Shown here one piece after another: positions 17,384 through 26,729 of a stretch of 64,000 bases of DNA. Within the stretch, counting starts at the first letter, position 1. Every line of letters starts with the position of its first letter. Source of the DNA: an uncultured bacterium (GTDB taxonomy: Bacteria; Pseudomonadota; Alphaproteobacteria; Sphingomonadales; Sphingomonadaceae); contig CALOGB020000144.1 in the NCBI GenBank assembly GCA_942636505.2, positions 1 through 64,000 of the forward strand. Reading direction: 5' to 3'. Made by a program: the position numbers and the translations under genes. The notes below the pieces were generated by a model, which was not told the DNA's origin, searched no databases, and saw nothing but the letters and a program-made list of their open reading frames with translations.

Positions 17384-18418
17384 TTATAGAAAGCGCTGAC
17401 CCGCATGATCCTTGAACAGGTCCGCATTGCGAACATAGTCCGCAAGCACCTGCACCGATTTATGCCGGCTGACTTCCTGAAGCTTGAAGATCGTCGCGCC
17501 TTGCGACGCACCCTCGGTGAGAAACCCTGCGCGTAAGGAGTATCCGGCGAAGTGCGTCGGATCATAGCCCGCAGCGGCCGCATGATGCTGGACCAGGCGT
17601 GCGATCGCACGGTCCGACATGGCAACCGGGGGTCAGCGCATCAAGCCGCGACAAGCGACGGAAAAGCGGTTCCTCGGCATGTCCCGCCGCGGCCATCCAG
17701 GCGAGGAGAAGCGCCTTCGGTCGAATACGCGAGCCCTCAGGGATAGCGATGACGATGCCTTGCCGGGTTTGATCGGTCTTTGAATGGGCTATCGTCAGCC
17801 TCAGCCCCTCGGGTACGATCCCCACATGCTCGACCTGAAGCGCGACGATCTCGGACCGCCGCAACGCCGCGGCCATGCCGATCGCCAGGATCGCGCGATC
17901 GCGTAGCGCCCTGAGCCCTTCGCCTTCGATCGCAGCCAGCATGTTCCGAAGTGCGGCCGCGTCTGCGGGCTGCTTTTGCCGTTTGGCACCGCCGTATTCC
18001 GCGCGAATGCCAGCGAGCACCTCGGCCAGACGCCCCGCGGTCGGCATGGCGGTGGGGGCCGGATAGCCGCCAGCGCGGTGATAATGGCCGATCGCCGCCA
18101 CCCGCCGATTGTTCGTCGACGGGTTGAGTCCCGCAATGGCCTGATCGCTGGCAAAAACCGCGACAACATCGGGCGTTGCCGCAACGAGGCCAGGCCGTGC
18201 TGCGTGCACCAGGTGGTGAAGATCGCCCAATCGGAGTAATACGCGCGCCGCGTCGCGCCGGCGCGGGCGGCTTTGGCGTATGCGGCCGCCCGCTCGATCT
18301 TTTCGTGGAGGATCGTAGGGAGCGTCGGCTCATTAGCATCTACCGCAACGAGCGCGGTTGGCGCCAGCGCGAGGTCCAGATCGGCCGGCGTCGGCTCGAG
18401 GGGGTGTGGAGCGACCAT
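17384..18418 (-). pseudogene. tyrosine recombinase/integrase with two frameshifts
   Basis: Three overlapping minus frames read as one integrase of about 345 residues. The N-terminal core-binding part starts at 18418 and runs to about 18187 (TRRAYYSDWAIFTTWC). The middle frame carries VAVFASDQAI, the ALRRSEIVALQVEHV box with the first catalytic Arg, and IAHSKTDQTRQG with the Lys. The last frame, from about 17630, has the GYSLRAGFLTEGA box (Tyr in place of the usual His), VSRHKSVQVLADYVR with the nucleophile Tyr, and a standard FKDHAG end. The second shift coincides with a run of five G at 17628-17632, where four would restore the frame. It is a lesion, or sequencing error if both homopolymers are wrong. 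Confidence 0.75.
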
Positions 18419-18464
18419 ATAAGCGTGTGTGCTATGCTTTCAGCGCGCCACACACGTCCGAGAA

Positions 18465-18480
18465 TTACAGTTATCGGACA
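18465..18480. other. candidate recombinase core site (half-conserved)
   Basis: Sixteen bases here match, at 13 of 16 positions, the left arm plus 7-base spacer (TCGGACA) of the site upstream of the intact recombinase near 52.55 kb. It lies 47 bases upstream of the recombinase remnant; the right arm is not recognisable. GTCCGA at 18456 and TCGGAC at 18474 also form a 6-base inverted repeat around it. Confidence 0.4.
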
Positions 18481-18705
18481 CAGGACAGGCTAACAAACGT
18501 AGGCGGTAGCCAAATCGTGAGATCGTTCCTCGGATGCTCGAACAGCCGGATAGAACGGTGCGCGCGCGCGCAAACGCCTTAGCGTTTCAGCTCGAACGTT
18601 TTAGGATCAACGAGTTGTAACCGCGTGCGGCGCGATGGTGTCGGTGGGGGCGGTTCGAGAGACGTATGCATTCGGTGAGCGCCCTCTAGTTTGGCGCGAC
18701 TGATG

Positions 18706-20355
18706 CTACGCTGCTTGCGCGATGGCTTCGGGGCGCTGTTGTCGAGCTTTCCATTCCCACGGCAATAGCTCGTGAAGTCGTGTCTGCGGATGGTCGGAGA
18801 TCTGCGCGATGACGTCGCGGAGCCAGGCATGCGGGTCGACGTCATTTAGGCGGCAGGTCTGGATCAGCGTGTACATGGCGGCCGCCCTGTCACCGCCGCG
18901 GTCAGAGCCACAAAAGGTCCAGTTCCGGCGCCCGACCGCGACGGTTCTCACCCGGCGTTCCGCGGCATTGTTGGTCATGCAGATCCTGCCGTCAGACACG
19001 AAGCGGGCAAAGCTGCCCCAGCGTGACAGCATGTAGTTGATGGCCTTGGCCAGATCGCCCTTGCGCGACAGGCGGCCATATTGCTGACGCAGGAACTGCT
19101 CGAGCTCGGCGACGAACGGGGCGACGTGGACTTGTCGCAAGGCGAGCCGTTCGCTGGCGTTCCGACCCCAGATCACGCGTTCGGCAGCGAAGATCGCATC
19201 CATGCGGGTGACGATGTCGACGGCAAGCGGCGTCCGGCTGAGGCGAGCTTCCTTGAAGAACGGGCGACGGGCGTGTGCCCAGCACGCTGCTTCCAGGATG
19301 GGTCCTGGCTTGCGGCCCGCGGCGTAGAGCGCGTCATAGCCGCTATAGGCGTCCGCCTGCAGGATGCCGGCATACTGAGCGAGCTGTCGCTGCGGATGGG
19401 CTCCTGTGCGGTCGCGGGTGTAGTAATAGCAGACGGCGGGCGGGTCTGTGCCGCCAAAGGGGCGGTCGTCGCGAACCGACGCCCATATCCTGCCGGTGAT
19501 GGTCTTGCCGGCTGCCATGACCGGCACAGTCGTATCGTCATGGTGGATGCGCTCGCCGGCGAGGATGTGCGTCTCGATGAGATCGACCAGGCCGCGCAGC
19601 AGGACGGCGCCGTGCCCGACATAGTCGGCAAGCGTCGACACGCTGATGCTCATGCCTTCAGCGGCATAAGTCTCGCTCTGGCGGTTGAGCGGCTGATGAA
19701 GGCCAAACTTGTTGAACAGGACCATCGCCAGCAGGTTGGGGCCAGCCGATGCACGCGGAATGGGGTGGAAGGGCGCTGGCGGCTGCGTGATGGTTTCACA
19801 GGCCTTGCAGATGAACTTCTCGCGGACCGTCTGCACGACGATCCACTGGCGGGGAACGACCTCGCGGCTTTCCGTGATGGTCTCGCCAATCTTCTTGAGC
19901 TCTGCACCGTGGCAGCATGGGCAGCTCTCTGGGGCGGGTACGACGACACGGTGGCGGGGAAGGTCGGCAGATAGCGGAGCGCGGGTCGGCTTCTTGCGGG
20001 TGAACGGCACCACGGGAACGCCGGCTGCACTAGCTTTGGCGACCGCTATCTCAGCGGCGAGCTCATCCTCGGTCGCAGTGGCAACCACGTCTTCGAGTTG
20101 CATCTCAAGCTGGTCGAGCAACTGCCTGTGCCGCTCGGACGACTGCCCCCATTTGTCCTGACGTGCCTTGGCGATGCGTAGCTTGAGATCTTCGATGATG
20201 GCGTGTGCATCGGCGACCTGAGCCTGCGCGATGGCGGCGAGTGCCTCGGCTTCGAGTTGAGCTGCACGAGCGATGAGGACAGTGTGACGCTCGGCGATCA
20301 GCAGCGCTTTGAGCGCTTCGATATCATCGGGAAGGGCCTCGATGCCGGTGTTCAT
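18706..20355 (-). CDS. tnpC: IS66 transposase TnpC
   Basis: The 549-residue DDE transposase opens with a helical coiled-coil leader (residues about 10-110). A zinc-binding segment follows with CPCCHG near 150 and CKAC near 185. The catalytic domain has HHDDTTVPV with the first Asp, LQADAYSGYDALY with the second, and MTNNAAERRVR with the Glu, followed by the usual C-terminal domain. Full length and apparently intact. It starts 76 bases after the tnpB stop. Confidence 0.95.
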   Translation of the reverse strand: MNTGIEALPDDIEALKALLIAERHTVLIARAAQLEAEALAAIAQAQVADAHAIIEDLKLRIAKARQDKWGQSSERHRQLLDQLEMQLEDVVATATEDELAAEIAVAKASAAGVPVVPFTRKKPTRAPLSADLPRHRVVVPAPESCPCCHGAELKKIGETITESREVVPRQWIVVQTVREKFICKACETITQPPAPFHPIPRASAGPNLLAMVLFNKFGLHQPLNRQSETYAAEGMSISVSTLADYVGHGAVLLRGLVDLIETHILAGERIHHDDTTVPVMAAGKTITGRIWASVRDDRPFGGTDPPAVCYYYTRDRTGAHPQRQLAQYAGILQADAYSGYDALYAAGRKPGPILEAACWAHARRPFFKEARLSRTPLAVDIVTRMDAIFAAERVIWGRNASERLALRQVHVAPFVAELEQFLRQQYGRLSRKGDLAKAINYMLSRWGSFARFVSDGRICMTNNAAERRVRTVAVGRRNWTFCGSDRGGDRAAAMYTLIQTCRLNDVDPHAWLRDVIAQISDHPQTRLHELLPWEWKARQQRPEAIAQAA

Positions 20356-20431
20356 CGAAGCTCATTTTACAGCAGAAAACCGTCAATTTGTCGAGGAGTT
20401 TGGTGCCAAAATACCAGGAAAACGGGGGTTT

Positions 20432-20779
20432 TTAGCCCGCCAGTTCGGGCCTGAATGTGTATTGTGGATTCCGCCAGTCGATGCCTTCCAGCAGGAAACC
20501 GAGTTGCCCCGCCGAGATCGGAATGACGCCGTCAGATGTCACCGGCCAAGTGAACCGACCGCGTTCCAGCCGTTTTGCGTAGAGCGACATTCCGAGGCCA
20601 TCGTGCCACAGAATCTTCAGCAGATCGCCGCGGCGACCTCTGAAAACATAGAGATCGCCGGCATGCGGGTTGCGTCCGAACCCCTGCTGGATCTGCATCG
20701 CCAGCGACGACATCCCCTTACGCATGTCCGTCTTGCCGGTGGCTATCCAGACCCGGGCCCCGCCTGGAACAGGGATCAT
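20432..20779 (-). CDS. tnpB: IS66 accessory protein TnpB
   Basis: The 115-residue protein has the complete IS66 Orf2 signature: TGKTDMRKGMSSLA, DLYVFRGRRGDLLKILWHD and KRLERGRFTWP. It overlaps the tnpA stop by four bases, so translational coupling is expected. It is needed for transposition of this family; its biochemical role is unclear. Confidence 0.95.
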   Translation of the reverse strand: MIPVPGGARVWIATGKTDMRKGMSSLAMQIQQGFGRNPHAGDLYVFRGRRGDLLKILWHDGLGMSLYAKRLERGRFTWPVTSDGVIPISAGQLGFLLEGIDWRNPQYTFRPELAG

Positions 20780-21123
20780 GCTTTGAGCTCGCGCAACGCC
20801 GCCACCAGCAAGCTCGCAGACACGCCGCTAGTTGCACGGATGGTCACACCGCGGAGCTCGATGACCAGCATGTCGGACGCACCGTGGTCGATCTCGGGCG
20901 GATCCGCATGAACAGCCACGGCCGCAAAGCCGGTCGGCTGCGCAAGCTTGCTGCACAGTTTGCGTCGCCAACGGTAGATCGACGAGGGCGAGATATCGGC
21001 AGCGCGCGCGATAGCGGCAACCGACGCGCCAGGCACAATGGCTGCCTCCACCAAGGCAAGCTTCCGCTCGTCGCTCCAGTGGCGACGCCGCTCAACGCCG
21101 GACAGTACAGTGATCTGGGTCAT
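20776..21123 (-). CDS. tnpA: IS66 accessory protein TnpA
   Basis: The 115-residue protein has a helix-turn-helix of the transposase-8 type (RRHWSDERKLALVEAA, then SVAAIARAADISPSSIYRWR). I start it at the ATG at 21123 (MTQITVLSGVERR). The frame is open to a GTG at 21153, which would lie in the terminal palindrome. Intact. Confidence 0.9.
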   Translation of the reverse strand: MTQITVLSGVERRRHWSDERKLALVEAAIVPGASVAAIARAADISPSSIYRWRRKLCSKLAQPTGFAAVAVHADPPEIDHGASDMLVIELRGVTIRATSGVSASLLVAALRELKA

Positions 21124-21173
21124 CGCCACGTCTCTAGCCACGGTGCAAACCACAGTGCTTGCACTGTGGCTAA

Positions 21174-21590
21174 CATCTTAGCTCAGACCATCACCCGCCA
21201 GATGCCCCTCACCGGATGCAGACTGATGTTCCGCTACGCTCGCGCGCAGTTCAAAGCCTGGCTCTAGCTATCCACGAGCTTGGGACCAATGCAGTTAAAT
21301 ACGGTGCGTTGGGGACCGGCGGAGGGTTGCTTACAATAACATGGCACGTGCAGACGGAAAAAGACGGCGTTCTGTGGCTCCACGTCGACTGGCGCGAGAG
21401 TGGTGTTCGGATGTCACAACCGATCACTGCACCGTCTACCGGCGGTTATGGTCGTCAACTGATCGAAAAAGCCCTGCCGTACCAACTTGGCGCCCAGACA
21501 CATTATGCTTTCGTCGAAGACGGTGTGCACTGTACGATTGCGGTGCCGGTCGTATCTGGCCGGACAGTTGAGGAGGCGCAAGATGGCTGA
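21174..21590 (+). pseudogene. HWE-family histidine kinase, C-terminal fragment
   Basis: The frame opens immediately after the IS66 end and has only the ATPase half of an HWE kinase: SLALAIHELGTNAVKYGAL (N-box) and VDWRESG, the W-x-E motif, then GYGRQLIEKALPYQLG. The sensor domain and the phospho-accepting His are missing and were not found on the other side of the IS66 element, so the insertion went with a deletion. It overlaps the following response regulator by 8 bases, the arrangement of an HWE kinase-receiver pair. A protein made from the ATG at 21216 could not autophosphorylate on its own. Confidence 0.8.
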
Positions 21591-22113
21591 CATGCTCATG
21601 GAAAATCAGCGGGTACTTGTGATTGAGGACGAGTATGTCGTTGCCGAAGCGATCGAGCGCACTCTGACACGGGCGGGAGCTATCGTGCTTGGGCCGGTAC
21701 CATCTGTCGATCAGGCAATGGCTTTGCTTGATCGGGGAGGGCGTATCGACAGCGCTGTCCTCGACATCAACCTCGGCGAGCAGAAGGTATACCCAGTGGT
21801 CGACCGTCTACTCGCTCAGGGCGTGCACTGCGTCTTTGCAACCGGTAATGATATCGTCGATGTTCCATCAAACTACAAAAAAATTGCCCGATTAGAGAAA
21901 CCTGTTGAGGCCTCGTCGATAATCGATGCGCTCAAGAAAATCAATACTACCCCTGGTGAGGCGGTTGCCAATATTTATCGGCATACCTCGTTGCTGCAAT
22001 TGCGTGAACAGCTGATCGTTCAGATTGATGTAGCTGACGGCATCCATGAACCGCTATTAGCGGCACGATTGTACGAGGCGGTCAACGCAATCGATCAGTT
22101 CCTGAATGGCTAA
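21583..22113 (+). CDS. receiver-domain response regulator (orphaned partner)
   Basis: The 176-residue protein has one receiver domain: acidic VIEDE near 14-18, phospho-acceptor Asp61 in AVLDINLG, the Thr in FATGND near 87, and Lys106 in RLEKPVEA. A helical C-terminal tail of about 55 residues is not a DNA-binding domain. AGGAGG lies before the ATG at 21583. Its cognate kinase just upstream is truncated, so it is probably driven by another kinase or silent. Confidence 0.85.
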   Translation: MADMLMENQRVLVIEDEYVVAEAIERTLTRAGAIVLGPVPSVDQAMALLDRGGRIDSAVLDINLGEQKVYPVVDRLLAQGVHCVFATGNDIVDVPSNYKKIARLEKPVEASSIIDALKKINTTPGEAVANIYRHTSLLQLREQLIVQIDVADGIHEPLLAARLYEAVNAIDQFLNG

Positions 22114-22368
22114 TAGGGCACGACTATCGAGACGGGGTGGGCATTCTCGTAATGGATCTTACTCAAGACGGCGACAGCCGTCTCGATCGCCTTTCTAAAT
22201 CATAATTAACGATGTGTATCTGTAGACGAGTTTGATAAAAGCAGCGTCGAGCGGAAGGCAACATTGCCTTGCGGACCTGCCGATGAGTTCCGCTAGGCTT
22301 GATCGACAGGTGTAGGCACGCCCGCCCGATCCGTTGCAATATGCTCTCAGCTGGCCTCGACCTTCGAC

Positions 22369-22395
22369 GATTATGACAGGTATTGTGTCATCATC
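22369..22395. promoter_or_regulatory. 10-base-arm inverted repeat upstream of Crp/Fnr gene
   Basis: GATTATGACA (22369-22378) and TGTCATCATC (22386-22395) pair at 9 of 10 positions around a 7-base spacer. It sits 101 bases before the regulator's start, in a 380-base gap with no other feature. It does not match the TTGAT-N4-ATCAA Fnr box. Possibly an operator. Confidence 0.45.
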
Positions 22396-22495
22396 CTAAA
22401 CGGATCACGGGTCGTGTAATGAGCCTGGTTTGACGCGCGGTACGATTATTTGGCAGCGAGACGGCAACAGCTGCGTGCAAGGAAAAGGGTAGAGC

Positions 22496-23230
22496 ATGCA
22501 ACTGAGCGGTTTGATCGCACGACTGGGGCGGCATCTCGATCTCACCGACGCCGAACGCGAGGCCATCCTGCACGCCGAACGCGGCGAGCGGCGCTTGCGT
22601 GCCGGCGATGTGCTGGTCGCAGAAGGTGGCGAAAGCCACGCATTGTATGTCGTGCGACAGGGGTGGTTGCACTCGTCGACCAAACTGGTCACCGGCGGGC
22701 GCCAGATCCTGCGCTTCCACTATGCGGGCGACCTGATCGGGACGTCGAGCATGGCGTGGTCGCAGGCAGCGGCAACGCTGACCGCGATCTCGGACTGCAT
22801 CGTGATCGATTTGCCGAAGACCGAACTTGGGCTGCTGTTCCGCGCCCAACCGCGGATCGCCGGGCTGCTCTATGCAATCGCCGCAGCCGAAAACGTCGCG
22901 ATGAGCGACCGGTTGACAACGATCGGACGGATGGGGGCGAGCGAACGGCTTTCTACACTGCTGCTCGACATCCTCGCGCGGCTGCGCGTGACGGCAGGCG
23001 GGATCGTAGATTCCTTTGACCTGCCGCTGACGCAGACCGATATCGGCGACGCACTCGGGCTGACTAAGGTGCACGTGAACCGGACCATCCGGGCGCTCGA
23101 AAAGGCGGACGTGATCGAACGGACCGGGCGCCGGGTCCGGATCGTTGACGAAGCGGCGCTGGTCGCGGCGACAGGGTTTACAGACCGCTACGGCGAGATC
23201 GAAACCGCGTGGCTGCCGCCTGCGGCTTGA
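22496..23230 (+). CDS. Crp/Fnr-family transcriptional regulator
   Basis: The 244-residue protein has an N-terminal cyclic-nucleotide-binding-like beta roll (about residues 20-120, with VLVAEGGESHALYVVRQGWL), a dimer helix (about 125-160) and a C-terminal winged helix with recognition helix TQTDIGDALGLTKVHVNRTI. There are no N-terminal Cys clusters, so it is not an iron-sulphur Fnr, and the usual cAMP-binding Arg-Ser pair is not obvious. The ligand is unknown. AAAGGG precedes the ATG. Confidence 0.9.
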   Translation: MQLSGLIARLGRHLDLTDAEREAILHAERGERRLRAGDVLVAEGGESHALYVVRQGWLHSSTKLVTGGRQILRFHYAGDLIGTSSMAWSQAAATLTAISDCIVIDLPKTELGLLFRAQPRIAGLLYAIAAAENVAMSDRLTTIGRMGASERLSTLLLDILARLRVTAGGIVDSFDLPLTQTDIGDALGLTKVHVNRTIRALEKADVIERTGRRVRIVDEAALVAATGFTDRYGEIETAWLPPAA

Positions 23231-23487
23231 AGACAGGCGGACTTCGCTGAGCCCTCGTACAGGAGGTGTGATCACCGACACATTCTCTGGTAGCAGCTAC
23301 CGAGCCTCGCCCTATTGAGGCGCTGTGAAACCGAAAGATCACCAGGTTTGTAGAACTTTAGCACCGATCTACGACGGTATTCAGGGCCGTTGGACAGCCC
23401 GGAGCGTGCTTTGCATTAAGGTCAGGCGCAACTCGGTGGGGTATGACCGCCCGCATCCGGTCGCGTTGATCGCGAGCTGGAGTGTTT

Positions 23488-23760
23488 ATGCCGCGTTTCT
23501 ATTTTCACACCGAAACAGACGTTCGGACCACCGACTACGAGGGCCACGATTGTGCGAGCTATCTTGATGCACGCCGCGAGGGCATCGCCACCTGCGGACA
23601 GATGATGCGAGACGCCCCGGATTCATTCTGGGGTTCGCGGCCGTGGAGCGTCTCGATCACCGATGCAGACAATCTCATTTTGTGGGAGATTCATATCGAC
23701 GGCCAGCCGTCTTCCGCTGGCCGCTTACTTGATCCACAAGATGCCGTGGAACGCGTCTAA
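23488..23760 (+). CDS. DUF6894 family small protein
   Basis: The 90-residue protein begins MPRFYFHTETDVRTTDYEG and has the family pattern: aromatic first strand, D-x-E-G-x-D, an Ala/Arg helix, then a strand pair with VSITDADNLILWEIHID. I start at the ATG at 23488 (GGAG 6 bases upstream), not the GTG two codons before. Function unknown; such genes are common next to signalling genes in sphingomonads and methylobacteria. A frameshifted relative lies at 16033. Its stop overlaps the end of the convergent PAS-LuxR gene by 4 bases. Confidence 0.85.
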   Translation: MPRFYFHTETDVRTTDYEGHDCASYLDARREGIATCGQMMRDAPDSFWGSRPWSVSITDADNLILWEIHIDGQPSSAGRLLDPQDAVERV

Positions 23761-24893
23761 GTCAGCCTTCTGGGCGGTAGCGCTTCGGCAGCGCACGATG
23801 GCAAAACTGTACGCACCGAGCCGCTGTCGAACCCACGTGCCCGGCCCCAGGCCGCAGCCGCTACTCTACGGTTGACGCCGATCTTGCTGTAAACGCGAGC
23901 GACGTGGTTGCGGACGGTGTTGCCGCTCACGTTCAGCGTACGCGCCATCGTTTTATCGTCCTTACCCTCGCAGATCAGCGCCAACACTTCGCGCTCGCGT
24001 ACCGTAAGGTCGTTCAGCCCAGAGGGAGAGTTAATACGCGTTGGTTCGGACCGAAGCGTCAGATTATCCAATATCGCATGGCTAAGCCACTTGGATTCCG
24101 TAATCGTGGCCTCGATCGCGGCAGCGAGATCACGTTCGTCCATTCTACGTTTGGTGACGTCTTGAAACGTCCAAAGCACATAGGTTTGCTCGCCAACCGT
24201 GACACTGGCCTGTGAAACGAGGCATTCGAGACGCTGTCCGCATTTGGTATGAACCGTGCCAGATGCGATCCCCGATGGCCAGAGGTCCACGTCATTGATC
24301 GAACGCCCTGCCAACTCGTCTGGCTGATACCCAGTCAGCGAGCACAGGCTTTCGTTTGCCACGTTCACCACGTTATTGGCGGCGTCGACTATCATCATAC
24401 ATGCCGACGAGTTCGCAAATGCTGCCTCGACACTTGTTCGATACCGAGCATGGTATGGCTCGCTCTCCCGCCACGCTTCAATATCAGTGAAGGTAAACAA
24501 CATGCAGGGCTGACCGGCGACGGTCACGGGCTGGCCTGCCACGATCACGCGGCGGCTTGTGCCGTCAGGCATTGCGAGATCGGCCAAGGTCTGTGGAATG
24601 GTTTGCGCCTCGACAAGTGCGCGCTTCACGAGATCGGCGTTCACTACTCCGTCGAGGATATCCCGCTCATATATCGATCGCCGCAGCCAATGGTCGTCAG
24701 CGCTGTTCGTCAGCGTGAGAAAGCTACGATTGACGGTGACGTAGCGAAGATCGCGCAAGCTGCAAACGATGGCCGGAGCCGGGTTTTGCTCAATAAGGCA
24801 TTCGTATTGCGTGTCGCGATCGCGCGCGTTCGACACCCACCCCGTCGAAGGCTGGTGGGGGCGCGTGAAGATATCTATGCAGGCGTTTGTCAT
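23757..24893 (-). CDS. PAS domain LuxR-type transcriptional regulator
   Basis: The 378-residue protein has two PAS domains (about residues 25-140 and 148-250; the second has SSACMMIVDAANNVVNVN-type PAS features and a GYQPDELAGRS turn). A short linker leads to a C-terminal LuxR helix-turn-helix (LTVREREVLALICEGKDDKT, then VSGNTVRNHVARVYSKIGV). There is no receiver or kinase domain and no LOV Cys motif. It is probably a one-component sensor-regulator; the ligand is unknown. Confidence 0.88.
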   Translation of the reverse strand: MTNACIDIFTRPHQPSTGWVSNARDRDTQYECLIEQNPAPAIVCSLRDLRYVTVNRSFLTLTNSADDHWLRRSIYERDILDGVVNADLVKRALVEAQTIPQTLADLAMPDGTSRRVIVAGQPVTVAGQPCMLFTFTDIEAWRESEPYHARYRTSVEAAFANSSACMMIVDAANNVVNVANESLCSLTGYQPDELAGRSINDVDLWPSGIASGTVHTKCGQRLECLVSQASVTVGEQTYVLWTFQDVTKRRMDERDLAAAIEATITESKWLSHAILDNLTLRSEPTRINSPSGLNDLTVREREVLALICEGKDDKTMARTLNVSGNTVRNHVARVYSKIGVNRRVAAAAWGRARGFDSGSVRTVLPSCAAEALPPRRLT

Positions 24894-25371
24894 CGTCGTT
24901 CCTCGTATAACGAAGATACGGAAAAATCATCGCTTGGATTAAATGAATATCACGTCACCTGCGGAATGACCCATTTTGATACTTGGCAGTCAGAAGTATC
25001 ATGATCTGTAGGACAGATCGGTATACGCGGCAGCATGGCTAACCAAACACCATATCGGATATATTGGCTGTAGCTAGATAAGCAATAGATTTGCCTCGCT
25101 GTACTTTGGCTAACCAACATTGGGGGGCTGTGTATTTTTAATTTACGCCAATAGGTAATGAAACCGGTGTGGAAGATAGGCCGCCCTTGAAAAATTCCGT
25201 CAAACTTATCCGCTGGGCATGACACCCCACAGAGGCGCTACATCCGCCCCATAATCGACGGCGGGGGTCGCAACGCTACGGTGACTATACGGAATGCACC
25301 AAGGTTGAGGTACTTTTGCACCATGTTAAACTTTCATTTCGCTGGCTAGGGAGATGCAGGAGAGTACAAAA
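24894..25371. other. 478-base intergenic region, nothing evident
   Basis: AT-richer DNA lies between the divergent PAS-LuxR and the small gene at 25372. It should hold both promoters. No repeat or frame stood out. Confidence 0.35.
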
Positions 25372-25575
25372 ATGCGCAGTATCAGCAACATCGCGAACAC
25401 CGAGCGAGATTCCAGCAACCGCGCTTACAACGCTGCGCGCGCAGAATGGCATAGTCACCGCGCTTCTATCTCGACCGATAGCAGCACAAAGAGACTGCAC
25501 GAGAAGTTTGCGTTGCTTTATCGCGCGCGTGCCGAAGTAGGAAACGCCGATACTGCGACATCGTCCGAGTTTTGA
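25372..25575 (+). CDS. small polar hypothetical protein
   Basis: The 67-residue frame has a strong AGGAGAG site 7 bases before the ATG. The product is polar, rich in Ser/Arg/Ala/Asn, and likely helical in its second half (TKRLHEKFALLYRARAEVG). No family recognised; the strong ribosome site is the main support. Confidence 0.5.
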   Translation: MRSISNIANTERDSSNRAYNAARAEWHSHRASISTDSSTKRLHEKFALLYRARAEVGNADTATSSEF

Positions 25576-25713
25576 TAAATTGGTATTTAGGTACGCGATA
25601 AGCTGCCAATTATACCAGAAACCTTTAGACAAACTTGCTGGTTTGATGCTGAGGATCAGCAGATCGTTGGCCATACCGGTCCGACTGCGTGACTCCTAAA
25701 ATAAGGGGCTTTC

Positions 25714-26076
25714 ATGGCACAGCATCGCAGTCTTTCCCGGATCGGGCTTGTTGGCGTCGGCATCGCGACGATCTCGCTTGCCGCCTGCGTCAATCCGTCA
25801 GCAAAAATCGCGACCTCGCTCGAGGGATATGGCTTCCAGCCCGCGCAGTCGCAGTGCGTCGGCGACCGGCTCGAGGCAAACTTGTCGCTTGGGCAGCTGC
25901 AGCAACTCGGTCGCGCCGCCAAGGCGTCGCGCGAAGGCGATACGACTCCAGGCCGCCTGACGGCCAGCGACTTCATTCGCGTGTCTGGGCAGGTCAAGGA
26001 TCCCAAGGTGCCGCTTGAAGTCGGCAAGGCAGCTGCTGCCTGTGGCATCCTGACCGACCCCGCATCACCGCTCTAA
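25714..26076 (+). CDS. small lipoprotein
   Basis: The 120-residue product has a basic N-terminus, hydrophobic GLVGVGIATISL and a lipobox LAACV with Cys at about 29. The mature part is helical with two further Cys residues (SQCVGD, AAACGIL) that may pair in the periplasm. No family recognised. Confidence 0.7.
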   Translation: MAQHRSLSRIGLVGVGIATISLAACVNPSAKIATSLEGYGFQPAQSQCVGDRLEANLSLGQLQQLGRAAKASREGDTTPGRLTASDFIRVSGQVKDPKVPLEVGKAAAACGILTDPASPL

Positions 26077-26198
26077 GTCAGTCCTATGGACATCGCCCGT
26101 GCCGGGGCGATGTCCCGATCCTTCGTACTGCAATGCGTGCAAATGGCTTATAAAAGGTCAGCGATTTGCCACGCAGATCTGGATCGTGGTGGTACTTG

Positions 26199-26564
26199 CT
26201 ACTCGTCGTCGGTGTAAAGTCCGGCAAACTTACCGTTCTTAAGGCCACCAATGAGCCAAGTCTGTGGCTTACCTTTTTCGAATGTTACCTTGTAGGTTTC
26301 CTCGCGGCCGTCTGTCATATCCGCTTTGAGGAAAGTCAGTGTCTTGATGCGGCCTTTGGCTGCCAGCGGAGGACCCATTTTGGACATCTGCTGTTTGCAC
26401 GCCGCGAGCAGTTTTGGCTGCATCATGTCCGCGGGGCATGTACCGGCAGCCGTTCTTGTTAGCATTGTCCGCAGTGCAGCAGCGTAATTGCTCTGCGCAG
26501 CCGTTACAGGTGCTGACATCACGAGTGCGGCGCCAGCAAATAGAAACGGGAAGGTGTAAGTCAT
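26199..26564 (-). CDS. small exported protein
   Basis: From the ATG at 26564 (AGGGGACC upstream) the 121-residue product has a signal peptide (TFPFLFAGAALVMSAPVTA, cleavage after TAA). The mature domain has two Cys residues (GTCPADM, AACKQQM) in the helical first half and strands in the second half. No family recognised; periplasmic location inferred. Confidence 0.65.
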   Translation of the reverse strand: MTYTFPFLFAGAALVMSAPVTAAQSNYAAALRTMLTRTAAGTCPADMMQPKLLAACKQQMSKMGPPLAAKGRIKTLTFLKADMTDGREETYKVTFEKGKPQTWLIGGLKNGKFAGLYTDDE

Positions 26565-26729
26565 TGTCGGTCCCCTATCGATCTCAACCATTTTCTAATG
26601 GTCCAAAGGGGGCGTGACCACAGCGAAAAACCGCAGTGTGAAGAAAACCACAAGCTGAAATCTGCGGAGGTCGCCGTCCTTTAATCGCAAAATCTCACGC
26701 CCGTTTACGTCGAGAAACTTCGTGCTTGA

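Larger units (their letters stand above)
18706..21169 (-). mobile_element. IS66-family insertion sequence
   Basis: Three genes in the typical IS66 order tnpA-tnpB-tnpC lie on the minus strand. The outer ends are not resolved. A perfect CCACAGTGC-TT-GCACTGTGG palindrome at 21150-21169 sits at the tnpA end. Beyond it a histidine kinase coding frame begins abruptly, so the true end is between 21170 and about 21200. At the other end I could not match terminal repeats or a target duplication; the element may extend to about 18600. Confidence 0.85.

Noticed and set aside
18600..18705. Terminal inverted repeat and target duplication of the IS66 element
   Set aside because: I could not match a repeat to the tnpA-side end with confidence, so the boundaries are left open.
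22391..23281. 296-codon minus frame opposite the Crp/Fnr gene
   Set aside because: The plus strand codes a complete Crp/Fnr protein over the same bases.
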